DNA of 64,000 nt from assembly GCA_024402435.1 (NCBI GenBank), contig JAKSTU010000006.1:1-64000 (forward strand). The letters are read 5' to 3'. The notes beneath the pieces are model-generated. The model saw only the letters and a list, made by a program, of their open reading frames with translations. It was not told the DNA's origin and made no database searches. The position numbers and the translations under genes are program-made. This document shows, one piece after another, positions 8,028 through 16,785 of this stretch; the stretch's first letter is position 1, and every line of letters starts with the position of its first letter. Origin of the DNA: Treponemataceae bacterium. GTDB lineage: Bacteria; Spirochaetota; Spirochaetia; Treponematales; Treponemataceae.

Positions 8028-9545
8028 TTACACAAAAAGTCCGCAGACTTTCGTCTTGAACTGATTGCCCCTGTCAAACTCGTTGGCAAACATCCCGAAA
8101 GAAGTTGCTCCCGGAGAAAAAACTACAGGCACTGATGCCAAACCGGATTCCGCGGCTTTTTTCGCAAAGGAAGGCAAATCCGCTTTCAAGGCCGCAAGAA
8201 GCGCATCAAGGCTTTCAAAAGGCCCGCAAAAATCCACGCCTTTTTCCCTAAGCAGAGGAATCAGTTTGTCAGAACCGCTTCCTGCAAGGATATAACGGGC
8301 GCGGGCTTTATGGGCAACTGCTGCCAAAGGTGCAAACTCCAGGTTTTTGTCAGTGCCGCCGCAAAGAAGCACAGGCTCTGTTTCAAAAGCAGAGACAGCT
8401 TCTGCCACAGCTTCGGGAACTGTTGCGGCCGAATCATTGTAGAAGCGGAACTCAGTTGAAGCGCATGAATACTTGCAGAAAAATTCCAGACGATGGGCTA
8501 TGCCGGGGAAACGTCCGAAAATTTCCGCAGCTTTTTCAAGGAAAGCAGCGCTTTTTCCGGAACAGGATTCTGAAAAGAGTGCAATTGCAAGGGCCGCATT
8601 CAGCATGTTCTGCTTCATGTGGGCACCGGGCACAATAGTGTCTTTGACAGCAGCATAAGTATTGCCGCCCATGGAAACATACCCCTTTCCGTCACTGCCA
8701 ATCCATGCCCGTGCAGAACCGGAACAGCAGGAATCACAGTCGGAAGGTTCCGCTTTGCTGTACCAGGCTACAGTTCCGCCCGTTTCAGATGCAAACAGCC
8801 GGCCCCAGTCTTCATCAGCGGCACACACAGTGTAGCAATTCTCAGTCTGGTCAGCATAAATCAGCTTTTTGTCAGCAACATAGCTTTCCATGTTGCCGTA
8901 CCAGTTCTGATGATCGGGCACAATTTTCGTAAGAACGCAAACTTTCGGCTTTAGAACACCGCGTCCGCGCAAATCCGCCAGCTGCCAGCTGGAAAGTTCA
9001 AGAACAACGGGTGTCTCTGCAGAAGTTTCTTCAAAAAAAGTCAGGGGACTGACTGTAATGTTTCCGCCCAAAAAAGCATTCCAACCGGCTTCACGCAGCC
9101 CGAAATGAATTGCGCTTACAGTAGAAGATTTTCCTTTGCTTCCGGTTACTGCAATCACTGGAGCGGGAGAAAAGCGCAGAAAAATCGAAATGTCGGATTC
9201 AATGGCACGGGCGGCCGCAAGAAATTTGTTTCCTTCAATCTTTACGCCCGGATTTTTGATTACACAATCCGCATTTTCAAAATCAGCAATGTCATGATGA
9301 CCAAGAACGTACCTGATCCGTGCATTCTTCAAAGACGGATCATTGTTCAGTCTGTCAATCGTCGCGGCAAGCTGTTCTGCCGTCTTCATGTCAGTAACGG
9401 TAACTTCTGCACCATAGCGGGCAAAAAAACGGACGGATGCTTCACCGCCGCCGTTAAGCCCAAGGCCCATAACAGTAATTTTTTTGCCTTTTATGTCAGA
9501 AAGGCTTTTGAATGGACATTCTGCGCTGTAACTATGCATGATCAC
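8028..9545 (-). CDS. murD: UDP-N-acetylmuramoyl-L-alanine:D-glutamate ligase
   Basis: This cytoplasmic Mur ligase adds D-glutamate to UDP-MurNAc-L-Ala in peptidoglycan synthesis. The 505 residues contain the N-terminal Rossmann motif MGLGLNGGGEASVRFF, the ATP-binding P-loop VTGSKGKSSTVSAI, GGNITVSPL, and the C-terminal YNDSAATVPEAV. It is longer than the roughly 440 residues of E. coli MurD. Its ATG overlaps the ddl stop by four bases (ATGA), implying translational coupling with the enzyme that makes D-Ala-D-Ala for the same precursor. Confidence 0.9.
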   Translation of the reverse strand: MIMHSYSAECPFKSLSDIKGKKITVMGLGLNGGGEASVRFFARYGAEVTVTDMKTAEQLAATIDRLNNDPSLKNARIRYVLGHHDIADFENADCVIKNPGVKIEGNKFLAAARAIESDISIFLRFSPAPVIAVTGSKGKSSTVSAIHFGLREAGWNAFLGGNITVSPLTFFEETSAETPVVLELSSWQLADLRGRGVLKPKVCVLTKIVPDHQNWYGNMESYVADKKLIYADQTENCYTVCAADEDWGRLFASETGGTVAWYSKAEPSDCDSCCSGSARAWIGSDGKGYVSMGGNTYAAVKDTIVPGAHMKQNMLNAALAIALFSESCSGKSAAFLEKAAEIFGRFPGIAHRLEFFCKYSCASTEFRFYNDSAATVPEAVAEAVSAFETEPVLLCGGTDKNLEFAPLAAVAHKARARYILAGSGSDKLIPLLREKGVDFCGPFESLDALLAALKADLPSFAKKAAESGLASVPVVFSPGATSFGMFANEFDRGNQFKTKVCGLFV

Positions 9546-10660
9546 ACCCGGCTGGTTTTGAGTCTGCGGCTCTCTTCAAAGCGTCTGACGCCAAGACTGA
9601 GCAGAAGTTCAATCAGATCGCTGTACGCAAGACCTGATTCAGAACACATTTTCGGGAACATGCTTATGCTTGTAAAACCGGGAATCGTGTTGATTTCATT
9701 AAGCATAAGTTTGCCTGATTTTTTGTCCATGAAAAAATCGATTCTTGAAAAACCGTCGCCGTCCAAAGCTTTGAATGCTTTTACAGCTGTTTCTTTGACA
9801 TAATCCAGAGTTTCTGCATCAACTGCAGCAGGCACTTTGAAGTTTGCTCCTTCCGGATCAAGATATTTTGCATCATAATCATAGAATTCATGAGTCGGAC
9901 AAATTTCACATGGAGTATAAGCAGTGATTTCGCCGACACCTGTAACGGAACATTCAATTTCGCGGGCACTTACAAAAGGTTCTATCAGGATTTTGTCATC
10001 CCACAGAAGAGCTTCGTCAATTGAAGCCAGAAGCGCGTTTTTGTCCGCTGCCTTGCTTGCACCTACGGAACTTCCTGCACGACAAGGCTTTACAAACACA
10101 GGATAACCGAATTCTTTTTCTGCGCGGCCGATGATTTCTTCAAAAGCTGCAGAATCAGTGCGCTCAATGCGGCGCAAAGCAATGTAAGGAACAACAGGAA
10201 GCCCTGCCTGAATCCATACCTGTTTTGTTTTTTCTTTGTCCATGCTTACGGCACTTGCACATACACCGCAACCGCAATATGGAAGTTCTGCCATTTCAAG
10301 AAGTCCCTGAACAAGTCCGTCTTCGCCGAAAGTTCCGTGAAGAATCGGCAGAACAATATCAACAGCAAGAGGAACATTTGCACAACCTGCTTCATTTACC
10401 AAAAAAGCGCCTGCAGTTCCGCCTCCGGGAACCACGGAGATGCGTTTTTTTGTAGCCGCATCGCTTAGCAAAGCTGAACTGTCTCCGTTGATGCGCTCAA
10501 GTTCAGAAGAATCCTGCAGGAACCATTCGCCTTTCTTTGAAATGCTGATCAATGAAACCTGATGTTTTTTTGTATTTATTGCGCGGGCTACAGAAGTTGC
10601 AGACACAACTGAAACTTCGTGTTCGCCGGTTTTTCCGCCGTAAAGCAATGCAATTTTCAT
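9542..10660 (-). CDS. ddl: D-alanine:D-alanine ligase
   Basis: This ATP-grasp ligase of 372 residues joins two D-alanines for the peptidoglycan stem peptide. The N-terminus has IALLYGGKTGEHEVSVVSA and PILHGTFGEDGLVQG. The ATP-grasp domain has YPVFVKPCRAGSSVGASKA, and the C-terminal metal site is FSRIDFFMDKK...LNEINTIPGFTSISMFP. An AGGAGA site lies eight bases before the ATG. It is first in a two-gene unit with murD. Confidence 0.93.
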   Translation of the reverse strand: MKIALLYGGKTGEHEVSVVSATSVARAINTKKHQVSLISISKKGEWFLQDSSELERINGDSSALLSDAATKKRISVVPGGGTAGAFLVNEAGCANVPLAVDIVLPILHGTFGEDGLVQGLLEMAELPYCGCGVCASAVSMDKEKTKQVWIQAGLPVVPYIALRRIERTDSAAFEEIIGRAEKEFGYPVFVKPCRAGSSVGASKAADKNALLASIDEALLWDDKILIEPFVSAREIECSVTGVGEITAYTPCEICPTHEFYDYDAKYLDPEGANFKVPAAVDAETLDYVKETAVKAFKALDGDGFSRIDFFMDKKSGKLMLNEINTIPGFTSISMFPKMCSESGLAYSDLIELLLSLGVRRFEESRRLKTSRV

Positions 10661-10700
10661 AATCCGAAAATCTCCTTAATTGAATAAAGTATAACTTCTA

Positions 10701-12092
10701 TCAGTTTCGTGGGCAATCAGAGCAGGACTGATTTTGGACACTGCGGTCCAGTCTGCGCTTCAGGACAACGAAACAGATTGTATGCACAGAAAAAGTAATT
10801 GCCCAGGAAATCGGGTATGACAAGTAAAGGCCGGTGGGACTGTGAAGCGCCGGCAGCCGGAACAGGGTTGCAATCCACAGAAGACGTGTTCCGCAGGCAC
10901 CTACAAGTGACACGATCATGGGAACCACAGAATAACCGATTCCGCGAAGTCCGCCCACCATCACGTCCATCATGCCGCAAAGAAAGTAGGAACTCATGAT
11001 TACTTCAAGGCGTTTGTAGCCGGCTTCAATTACCTGTGCACTGGAAGAATAGATTCCCATCAGCGGGCGTCCGAAATAAAGCATTGCAAATCCGGTAGAA
11101 AGCCCCGCAACAATCGCGCAGCATTGGGCAGTAATCACAATCCTGTTGATGCGCTTGTAATTTCCGGCTCCGTAATTCTGACTTGCAAAAGAAATTGTGG
11201 CCTGATAAAAGGCATTCATGGAAAAGTAAGCAAAACCTTCCACATTTGCGCCGGCAGCGTTTCCTGCCACAACCACGGCCCCGAAAGAATTTACCGTTGA
11301 CTGGATGACTGTGTTTGAAAGTGCAAAGACAATGCCCTGAAATCCGGCGGGAAGTCCCACTTTAAGTATTTCACGGAACTGGCGGGAAGCGATGCGAAGT
11401 TTTTTGAAAGAAAGATGAATCAGTGAAGTGTCACGTACAAGGCACCACAGAACAAGAGCCGCGGCCACAGTCTGAGCGATTATCGTAGCAAGAGCAACAC
11501 CTGCAACTCCAAGTTTTACAACTGTAACAAAAGCAATGTTGAGGCCCACGTTGAGAAGCCCGGAAAAAAGCAGAAAATACAGCGGACGGCGCGTGTCACC
11601 TACTGCACGCAGAACCGCACTGCCGAAATTGTACACCATTGTGCTGGTAATCCCGAAAAAGTAGACGCGAAGATAAGTTGTTGCCTGAGGCAGCACTTCA
11701 GAAGGAGTTCCCATCCACTTAAGAAACCAGGGCGCACCGACTGTTCCGATTCCCGTCAGAATGATTCCGCTGACAAAGCCCAGAGAAATTGAAGTATGCA
11801 CGGAATCCTGCACGCCGTCTTTTTCTTTTGCACCGAAATAACGTGCAACAACTACATTGGCACCGACAGAAAGCCCGATGAACAGATTGACTATCAGATT
11901 CGTAAGCGAAGAAGTGCATCCGACCGCTGCCAAAGCCGTGTCACCCACAAAACGTCCTACGACAACAACGTCAACAGCGTTGAAAAGCACCTGCAGAACA
12001 CTGGAAGCAATGAGCGGAACTGCAAAAATCAGCATTTTGCCCAGAACAGGACCTGAGCACATATCCATCTGATAGGATTTTACCCCTTTCAT
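10701..12092 (-). CDS. MATE-family efflux transporter
   Basis: The 463-residue polytopic membrane protein has about twelve hydrophobic segments in two halves. The MATE N-terminal signature appears as GKMLIFAVPLIASSVLQVLFNAVD, with VVGRFVG next and LRAVGDTRRPLYF in the middle loop. MATE proteins export cationic drugs or metabolites in exchange for Na+ or H+; the substrate here is unknown. It follows the receiver-ATPase-cNMP gene by 13 bp and may be co-transcribed with it. It is one of three MATE genes in the window (others at 41.4 and 43.9 kb). Confidence 0.88.
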   Translation of the reverse strand: MKGVKSYQMDMCSGPVLGKMLIFAVPLIASSVLQVLFNAVDVVVVGRFVGDTALAAVGCTSSLTNLIVNLFIGLSVGANVVVARYFGAKEKDGVQDSVHTSISLGFVSGIILTGIGTVGAPWFLKWMGTPSEVLPQATTYLRVYFFGITSTMVYNFGSAVLRAVGDTRRPLYFLLFSGLLNVGLNIAFVTVVKLGVAGVALATIIAQTVAAALVLWCLVRDTSLIHLSFKKLRIASRQFREILKVGLPAGFQGIVFALSNTVIQSTVNSFGAVVVAGNAAGANVEGFAYFSMNAFYQATISFASQNYGAGNYKRINRIVITAQCCAIVAGLSTGFAMLYFGRPLMGIYSSSAQVIEAGYKRLEVIMSSYFLCGMMDVMVGGLRGIGYSVVPMIVSLVGACGTRLLWIATLFRLPALHSPTGLYLSYPISWAITFSVHTICFVVLKRRLDRSVQNQSCSDCPRN

Positions 12093-12105
12093 AAATCAGC
12101 CCGAC

Positions 12106-13446
12106 TTATTCCGGCAACTCCGTCGGAATTCCGCTGTTTGCCTTGAGTTCTGCAAGTTCAGCCATAAGAGCAACATTTTTCTGTGTCTGCTGCACAAGAC
12201 GCTGTGCCAGCAGCTTTGAGAAGAATATTCCGTAATGAGGATTCTTGCGGATCAGGTTAAGGAAAGAGTTCTTCGGTATGCGGATAAGACGGCCGTTACC
12301 GATTGAAAGAACTGTGGCCGAACGGCGGTCGTTGAGAAGGAATGCCATTTCACCGATGAACATGTCATCAGGAGAAAGCACAGAAATCAGGTTTTTGCCG
12401 GAATAAACCGCATAGCGTCCGCTTACGATAAAGTACAGGTCATTGGAGCGGTCGTTCTGACGGCAGACAATCTGTCTGTCAGAATATTCAACAGTTGCAA
12501 AGGGAACCATGATTCCGGGCACAGTGTTGGCTGCGTTCTTAAGGTTGTCAATTTCAAAAGAAACTTCATTGCCTTTTTCATTATAAGTAAGCTTGGAAAC
12601 CAGGTTTTCAGAAAGACTGATTCCCCGGCCGTGTGTCTCTTCCGAGAAAACTTCTACCGGATCCCGGTTCACCCGTGACCGCCAGTCAAATCCGTTTCCA
12701 TCATCACGGATTACAAACTTTGATTTGGATTTGCCCAGAACATAGGCAATCTTGATTTTTCGGGCTGCAATCACAGGATTTTTGTTCTTTTCTTCTATTA
12801 ATTCCAGAATGTTTCCGCCCTTTGCAAGCCATTCAGTTTTTTCTTCATAAGTGATTTCGCAGTTTCCATGTTCCAGGGCGTTTGTCAGCAGTTCCATGAA
12901 AACTGTCTGCAGATTATAGCGTTCGTCATCAGTAATACGATTCGTGCTGTAAAGGTAGCCGACCAGGAAAGTGGTAAACACTTTAAAATCCATGGGATCA
13001 TTGTCGCACACAAAAGAACCTGTTTCGTGACCACCAAGGCGCTCTGTCATGCCGCGGTTGAAAAGCAGATGCTGATTGATCCAGAGGATTCTGAGAAGCC
13101 GTGCAAAGTTTGCGCAGAAAACGGGCAATGTCAGTGCAATCAGAATATTCGGGTCCTTGCGGTCTTCCAAAGCCTGCAGCTGAGCCTGATCTGCCACTAC
13201 TGCAATGATTCCGCCGTTATGAAGCCAGGGATCGGCATCAATTGTGGAAATAATACGGTTGTTGTCAATTTCAGAAGAAGCAAAATCCAGAACTTTGATT
13301 TCAGGAAGTTCGTAGTCAATATAACTCAACGCGGCTTCGGTGTCTCCAAAAATTACCGGATCAAAATAGATTGAATACTTCTGACAGGCAGACTTGACTG
13401 TGGCAGCCAATTCCGGATTGGTTGATACGCAAAGGATTTTTTTCAT
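12106..13446 (-). CDS. Receiver-like, GHKL ATPase and cyclic-nucleotide-binding regulatory protein
   Basis: The 446 residues carry three modules. Residues 1-115 resemble a response-regulator receiver (KKILCVSTNPELA at the start; the acceptor would be an Asp in KVLDFASSEID). Residues about 180-300 are an anti-sigma/histidine-kinase-like ATPase with N-box VFMELLTNALEHGN, RDDGNGFDW and GRGISLSENL. Residues about 310-425 are a cNMP-binding domain with DLYFIVSGRYAVYSG and GEMAFLLNDRRSATV. No kinase phospho-acceptor helix or membrane segment is seen. GGAGCT precedes the ATG. Function inferred: integration of phospho and nucleotide signals, target unknown. Confidence 0.75.
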   Translation of the reverse strand: MKKILCVSTNPELAATVKSACQKYSIYFDPVIFGDTEAALSYIDYELPEIKVLDFASSEIDNNRIISTIDADPWLHNGGIIAVVADQAQLQALEDRKDPNILIALTLPVFCANFARLLRILWINQHLLFNRGMTERLGGHETGSFVCDNDPMDFKVFTTFLVGYLYSTNRITDDERYNLQTVFMELLTNALEHGNCEITYEEKTEWLAKGGNILELIEEKNKNPVIAARKIKIAYVLGKSKSKFVIRDDGNGFDWRSRVNRDPVEVFSEETHGRGISLSENLVSKLTYNEKGNEVSFEIDNLKNAANTVPGIMVPFATVEYSDRQIVCRQNDRSNDLYFIVSGRYAVYSGKNLISVLSPDDMFIGEMAFLLNDRRSATVLSIGNGRLIRIPKNSFLNLIRKNPHYGIFFSKLLAQRLVQQTQKNVALMAELAELKANSGIPTELPE

Positions 13447-13544
13447 GGTCAGCTCCGTTTTTCATGTGAACATTCTGTTTCAAATGTTATTCATAATTAT
13501 AACACAAAAATATTCAGATGGAAAATCAACAGCATTTTCAGAGC

Positions 13545-13572
13545 AAAAAAAAACCTGCCGAAAACCGGCAGG
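13545..13572 (-). terminator. Terminator of the CBM48 gene
   Basis: CCTGCCG (13554-13560) pairs with CGGCAGG (13566-13572), followed on the minus strand by nine T. Confidence 0.88.
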
Positions 13573-13593
13573 CTTCTGAAGAACAAATCAGTC

Positions 13594-13902
13594 TCAGACG
13601 ATTACTACAGAATTGTCTGTGTAAGAAAAGGGAGCTGCAACATATTTGTCTGCTTCCCAGTCATTTTCCCAACGTTTTCCGTCAAGAAGATATCTGAACT
13701 GATATTCACGTCCGGCTTCAAGCTTTACTTTTACTGTAAAACTTCCGTCTTTTCCTTTTTTCATCGGAGTATCAACACTGCTCCAGCTGTTGAAATCTCC
13801 TGCCAGCCATACCTGTTCTGCACCTTTTGCTGCTTCTGCATTCAGTTCAAAAGTTACATTGCAGTTTTTTTTGTCCTTTGTGTAGGTTTTCTTAAGAGCC
13901 AT
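13594..13902 (-). CDS. Stand-alone CBM48 / isoamylase early-set glycogen-binding protein
   Basis: The 102 residues form essentially one CBM48 module, the glycogen-binding fold of AMPK-beta and branching enzymes. Recognisable parts are VWLAGDFNSWS near residue 31, MKKGKDGSFTVKVKLEAGREYQ (split here for length) and FRYLLDGKRWENDW. Tryptophans in FNSWS and RWENDW probably contact glucose chains. There is no catalytic domain and no signal peptide. AGGAGAGG precedes the ATG. It may guide enzymes such as GlgP or GlgX (21-26 kb away) to glycogen; that partnership is inference. It is divergent from metK. Confidence 0.82.
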   Translation of the reverse strand: MALKKTYTKDKKNCNVTFELNAEAAKGAEQVWLAGDFNSWSSVDTPMKKGKDGSFTVKVKLEAGREYQFRYLLDGKRWENDWEADKYVAAPFSYTDNSVVIV

Positions 13903-14192
13903 AACCTCTCCTAAAATTTTTGTCGCCGTTCCATAAAATCAGGAAAAACACAGAAAAGTACAAAGGTTTTTCAAACGGAACGGAATGCTCGCACAAAATC
14001 GCGTTCGTCCTTCATAACTAATTGTCAATTGTGCGAATTCAGTATACATTATTTTATGATATGTATTCTAGTCAAGGGTGTAAAAAAATAGGGAATTTTC
14101 CCTAAATTTTTGCACTGATTTGTCTGGTTTTCGACTACGGATCAAAGAGTCCTGACAACTTTTGTTTTCGGGTAAGCATTATAGGAGTTACT

Positions 14193-15365
14193 ATGATTTC
14201 AGAAAAAAATCATCTTTTTACATCAGAATCAGTTGGAGAAGGCCATCCTGACAAACTGTGCGACCAGATTTCTGACGCAGTTCTGGATGCATGTCTCAAA
14301 GAAGATCCGGAAAGTCACGTTGCCTGCGAAACTTTTGCTTCTACTGCACTGGTTCTTGTCGGCGGAGAAATTTCCACAAACACATATGTTGACGTTCAGA
14401 GCATTGCAAAAGAAGTTGCACGCAACATCGGATACACAAACTCTGATTACGGACTGGACTGCGATTCAATGGCTGTTCTCAACATGATTCATGCTCAGTC
14501 ACCGGACATCAATCAGGGTGTTGTAGGCCGCGGACTTGATGAATTCAAGGGTCAGCAGGGTGCCGGCGACCAGGGAATGATGTTCGGCTTTGCATGTTCC
14601 GAAACTCCGGAACTGATGCCCGCTCCCATCATGTACAGCCATCAGCTTTTGCGCCGTGCAGCAGAACTCCGCAAGTCAAAAAAACTGCCCTTCCTTCGCC
14701 CCGATGCAAAAAGCCAGGTAACAATTGAATACGAAGGCTACAAACCTGTTCACATTGATACAGTCGTAATTTCACACCAGCATGATCCTGACGTAACCTA
14801 TGCACAGATTAAGGAAGCAGTCATTGAAGAAATCATCCGGCCTACATTGGGCGGAACAGGGCTTCTTGATGACAAGACAAAGTTCCACATCAATCCTACG
14901 GGAAAATTCGTAATCGGCGGACCAGTGGGTGACACAGGTCTTACAGGCCGCAAGATTATTGTTGATACATACGGCGGAATGGGACGTCACGGCGGCGGTG
15001 CATTCAGCGGAAAAGATCCTTCAAAAGTGGACCGCTCAGCAGCTTATATGGCACGTTACATCGCCAAAAACATTGTTGCCGCAAAACTTGCTGACCGCTG
15101 TGAAATTCAGCTGGCATACGCAATCGGTGTTCCGCATCCCATTTCAATCATGATCGATACCTTCGGCACCGGCAAACTCCCTGAAGATCAGATTGCAAAA
15201 GCAGTTCAGGAAGTCTTTGACTGTTCTCCCGCGGGAATCATCCGCACTCTGGACCTGAAAAAACCTGTATACAGCGCAACTGCTGCTTACGGACACTTCG
15301 GCCGCAACGAGTTCACATGGGAACAGACAGACAAAGTTCAGGCTCTGCTGGCTGCAGTAAAATGA
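14193..15365 (+). CDS. metK: S-adenosylmethionine synthetase
   Basis: This enzyme makes S-adenosylmethionine from methionine and ATP. The 390 residues match family length and show [17 protein letters not shown] near the start, [12 protein letters not shown] near 128, and [19 protein letters not shown] near 270. AGGAG precedes the ATG. The upstream gap (13903-14192) is A/T-rich with a small inverted repeat (AGGGA/TCCCT near 14091) and no recognisable SAM riboswitch core. It is first gene of a metK-nth-DTW operon, each overlapping the next by four bases. Confidence 0.97.
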   Translation: MISEKNHLFTSESVGEGHPDKLCDQISDAVLDACLKEDPESHVACETFASTALVLVGGEISTNTYVDVQSIAKEVARNIGYTNSDYGLDCDSMAVLNMIHAQSPDINQGVVGRGLDEFKGQQGAGDQGMMFGFACSETPELMPAPIMYSHQLLRRAAELRKSKKLPFLRPDAKSQVTIEYEGYKPVHIDTVVISHQHDPDVTYAQIKEAVIEEIIRPTLGGTGLLDDKTKFHINPTGKFVIGGPVGDTGLTGRKIIVDTYGGMGRHGGGAFSGKDPSKVDRSAAYMARYIAKNIVAAKLADRCEIQLAYAIGVPHPISIMIDTFGTGKLPEDQIAKAVQEVFDCSPAGIIRTLDLKKPVYSATAAYGHFGRNEFTWEQTDKVQALLAAVK

Positions 15366-16006
15366 GTCAGAAACTGCTTGAGCCTGCACAGATCCGCAAA
15401 GTTTTCGAATGCTTCCGGGCACAGAATCCCCAGCCGAAAACGGAACTGAACTACACCAACCATTTTACGCTTCTGGTTGCGGTAATGCTTTCGGCTCAGG
15501 CAACTGACAAAAGTGTCAACAAAGCCACGGAAACTTTGTTTGCAGTGGCAGACACGGCAGAAAAAATGCAGGCTTTGGGCACAGAAGGCCTGGAGCAGTA
15601 CATAAAAAGCATCGGCTTGTACCGTTCAAAAGCCCGCAACGTCATTGCCACAAGCAGAATCCTTTCTGAACAATACGGCGGTAAAGTTCCTGACACTCGG
15701 GATGCTCTGGAATCACTTCCGGGTGTGGGGCGCAAAACTGCAAACGTTATTCTTAACGTGCTTTTCGGTCAGAAAACAATGCCCGTTGATACACACATTC
15801 TCCGCATTGCGCCCAGAATCGGGCTTTCATGCGGAACAACGCCTGTTCAGGTTGAAGAAGACCTGGTACGCGTTGTGCCCGCCGAGTTCATGGATCACGC
15901 TCATCACTGGCTTGTGCTGCACGGCCGTTACGTCTGCACTGCGCGGGCACCCAAATGCAATGATTGTCTTATTGCCGGTCTTTGTCTCAAACAGGGTGTT
16001 GAATGA
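15362..16006 (+). CDS. nth: Endonuclease III
   Basis: This base-excision DNA glycosylase/AP lyase acts on oxidised pyrimidines. The 214 residues show the helix-hairpin-helix [18 protein letters not shown] with catalytic Lys, then [14 protein letters not shown] containing the catalytic Asp, and the 4Fe-4S cluster C-x6-C-x2-C-x5-C as [17 protein letters not shown]. The ATG overlaps the metK stop (ATGA), so an in-frame upstream start inside metK was rejected. Confidence 0.95.
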   Translation: MSQKLLEPAQIRKVFECFRAQNPQPKTELNYTNHFTLLVAVMLSAQATDKSVNKATETLFAVADTAEKMQALGTEGLEQYIKSIGLYRSKARNVIATSRILSEQYGGKVPDTRDALESLPGVGRKTANVILNVLFGQKTMPVDTHILRIAPRIGLSCGTTPVQVEEDLVRVVPAEFMDHAHHWLVLHGRYVCTARAPKCNDCLIAGLCLKQGVE

Positions 16007-16761
16007 GCGGAAAATGCCTCAAATGTTTCCGCCCCATGGAAACCTGTTACTGCAAATACATCACCTCTGTCAGAAGCGGAGTCAAATTCGTATTTCTGAT
16101 GCATCCCAAAGAAGCCTACAAACAGCGCACAGGCACAGGCCGTCTTGCCCATCTTTCACTTGAAGATTCAGAAATCCTTGTGGGAATCGATTTTACGGAA
16201 AACAGCAGGCTTAAAGCCCTTCTGACTGATCCCCGATTTTTTCCGGCAGTGCTTTATCCGGGAGAAGACGCATGGTGCGTGTCAGAACCTGAAGGAGCAG
16301 CCGCAATCAGAGCCGCGCTGATGCCGGCAGAAGAAAATGCACTGTCACCCAAAGGAAAAACACTGCTCGTGGTTGTTGTTGACGGAACATGGCCCTGCGC
16401 AAAAAAAATGCTCCGGCTCAGTCCGAATGTTACCGCTTTGCAGAAAATCTCTTTCAGCGCCGGTTACCGCACAGAATATCAGTTCAAGAAAGAGCCGCAG
16501 GAAGACTATCTGTCTACGATTGAATCCTGTTATTACCTGTTGCGCGAAATGCAGCAGGCGGAACTTTGTCCCAAAACAGACATAGAAGGCTTGATGAGTA
16601 TTTTCCGAAGAATGGTCAAATTCCAGCTTCAGTCTCAGGAAGACCGCATAAAAGCCGGCATTCCCGACCGGTATCAGGCAGCAGGAAGCATCCGCGCAAA
16701 AAAGCGTGAAGCCCGGGAAGCAAAAGAAAAGTGCAAAGAATCAGAATTTTTTCCACAGTAA
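16003..16761 (+). CDS. DTW-domain protein, probable tRNA-uridine aminocarboxypropyltransferase
   Basis: The 252 residues begin with a Cys-rich knuckle (CLKCFRPMETCYC) and contain the DTW motif region as VVVVDGTWPCAKKML near residue 130, with the family's MHPKEAYKQRTGTGRLAHLSL near 30. Proteins of this family transfer a 3-amino-3-carboxypropyl group from SAM to tRNA uridine. The DTW tripeptide itself reads DGTW here. Co-transcription with metK, which makes the cofactor, fits. The start overlaps nth by four bases. The C-terminal 30 residues are Lys/Arg/Glu-rich. Confidence 0.85.
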   Translation: MSGKCLKCFRPMETCYCKYITSVRSGVKFVFLMHPKEAYKQRTGTGRLAHLSLEDSEILVGIDFTENSRLKALLTDPRFFPAVLYPGEDAWCVSEPEGAAAIRAALMPAEENALSPKGKTLLVVVVDGTWPCAKKMLRLSPNVTALQKISFSAGYRTEYQFKKEPQEDYLSTIESCYYLLREMQQAELCPKTDIEGLMSIFRRMVKFQLQSQEDRIKAGIPDRYQAAGSIRAKKREAREAKEKCKESEFFPQ

Positions 16762-16785
16762 TAAAAACTATGATATACTTTGTGC

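Noticed and set aside
13903..14192. SAM riboswitch upstream of metK
   Set aside because: No SAM-I, SAM-II or SMK-box core could be recognised; only a small AGGGA/TCCCT inverted repeat and A/T-rich sequence.
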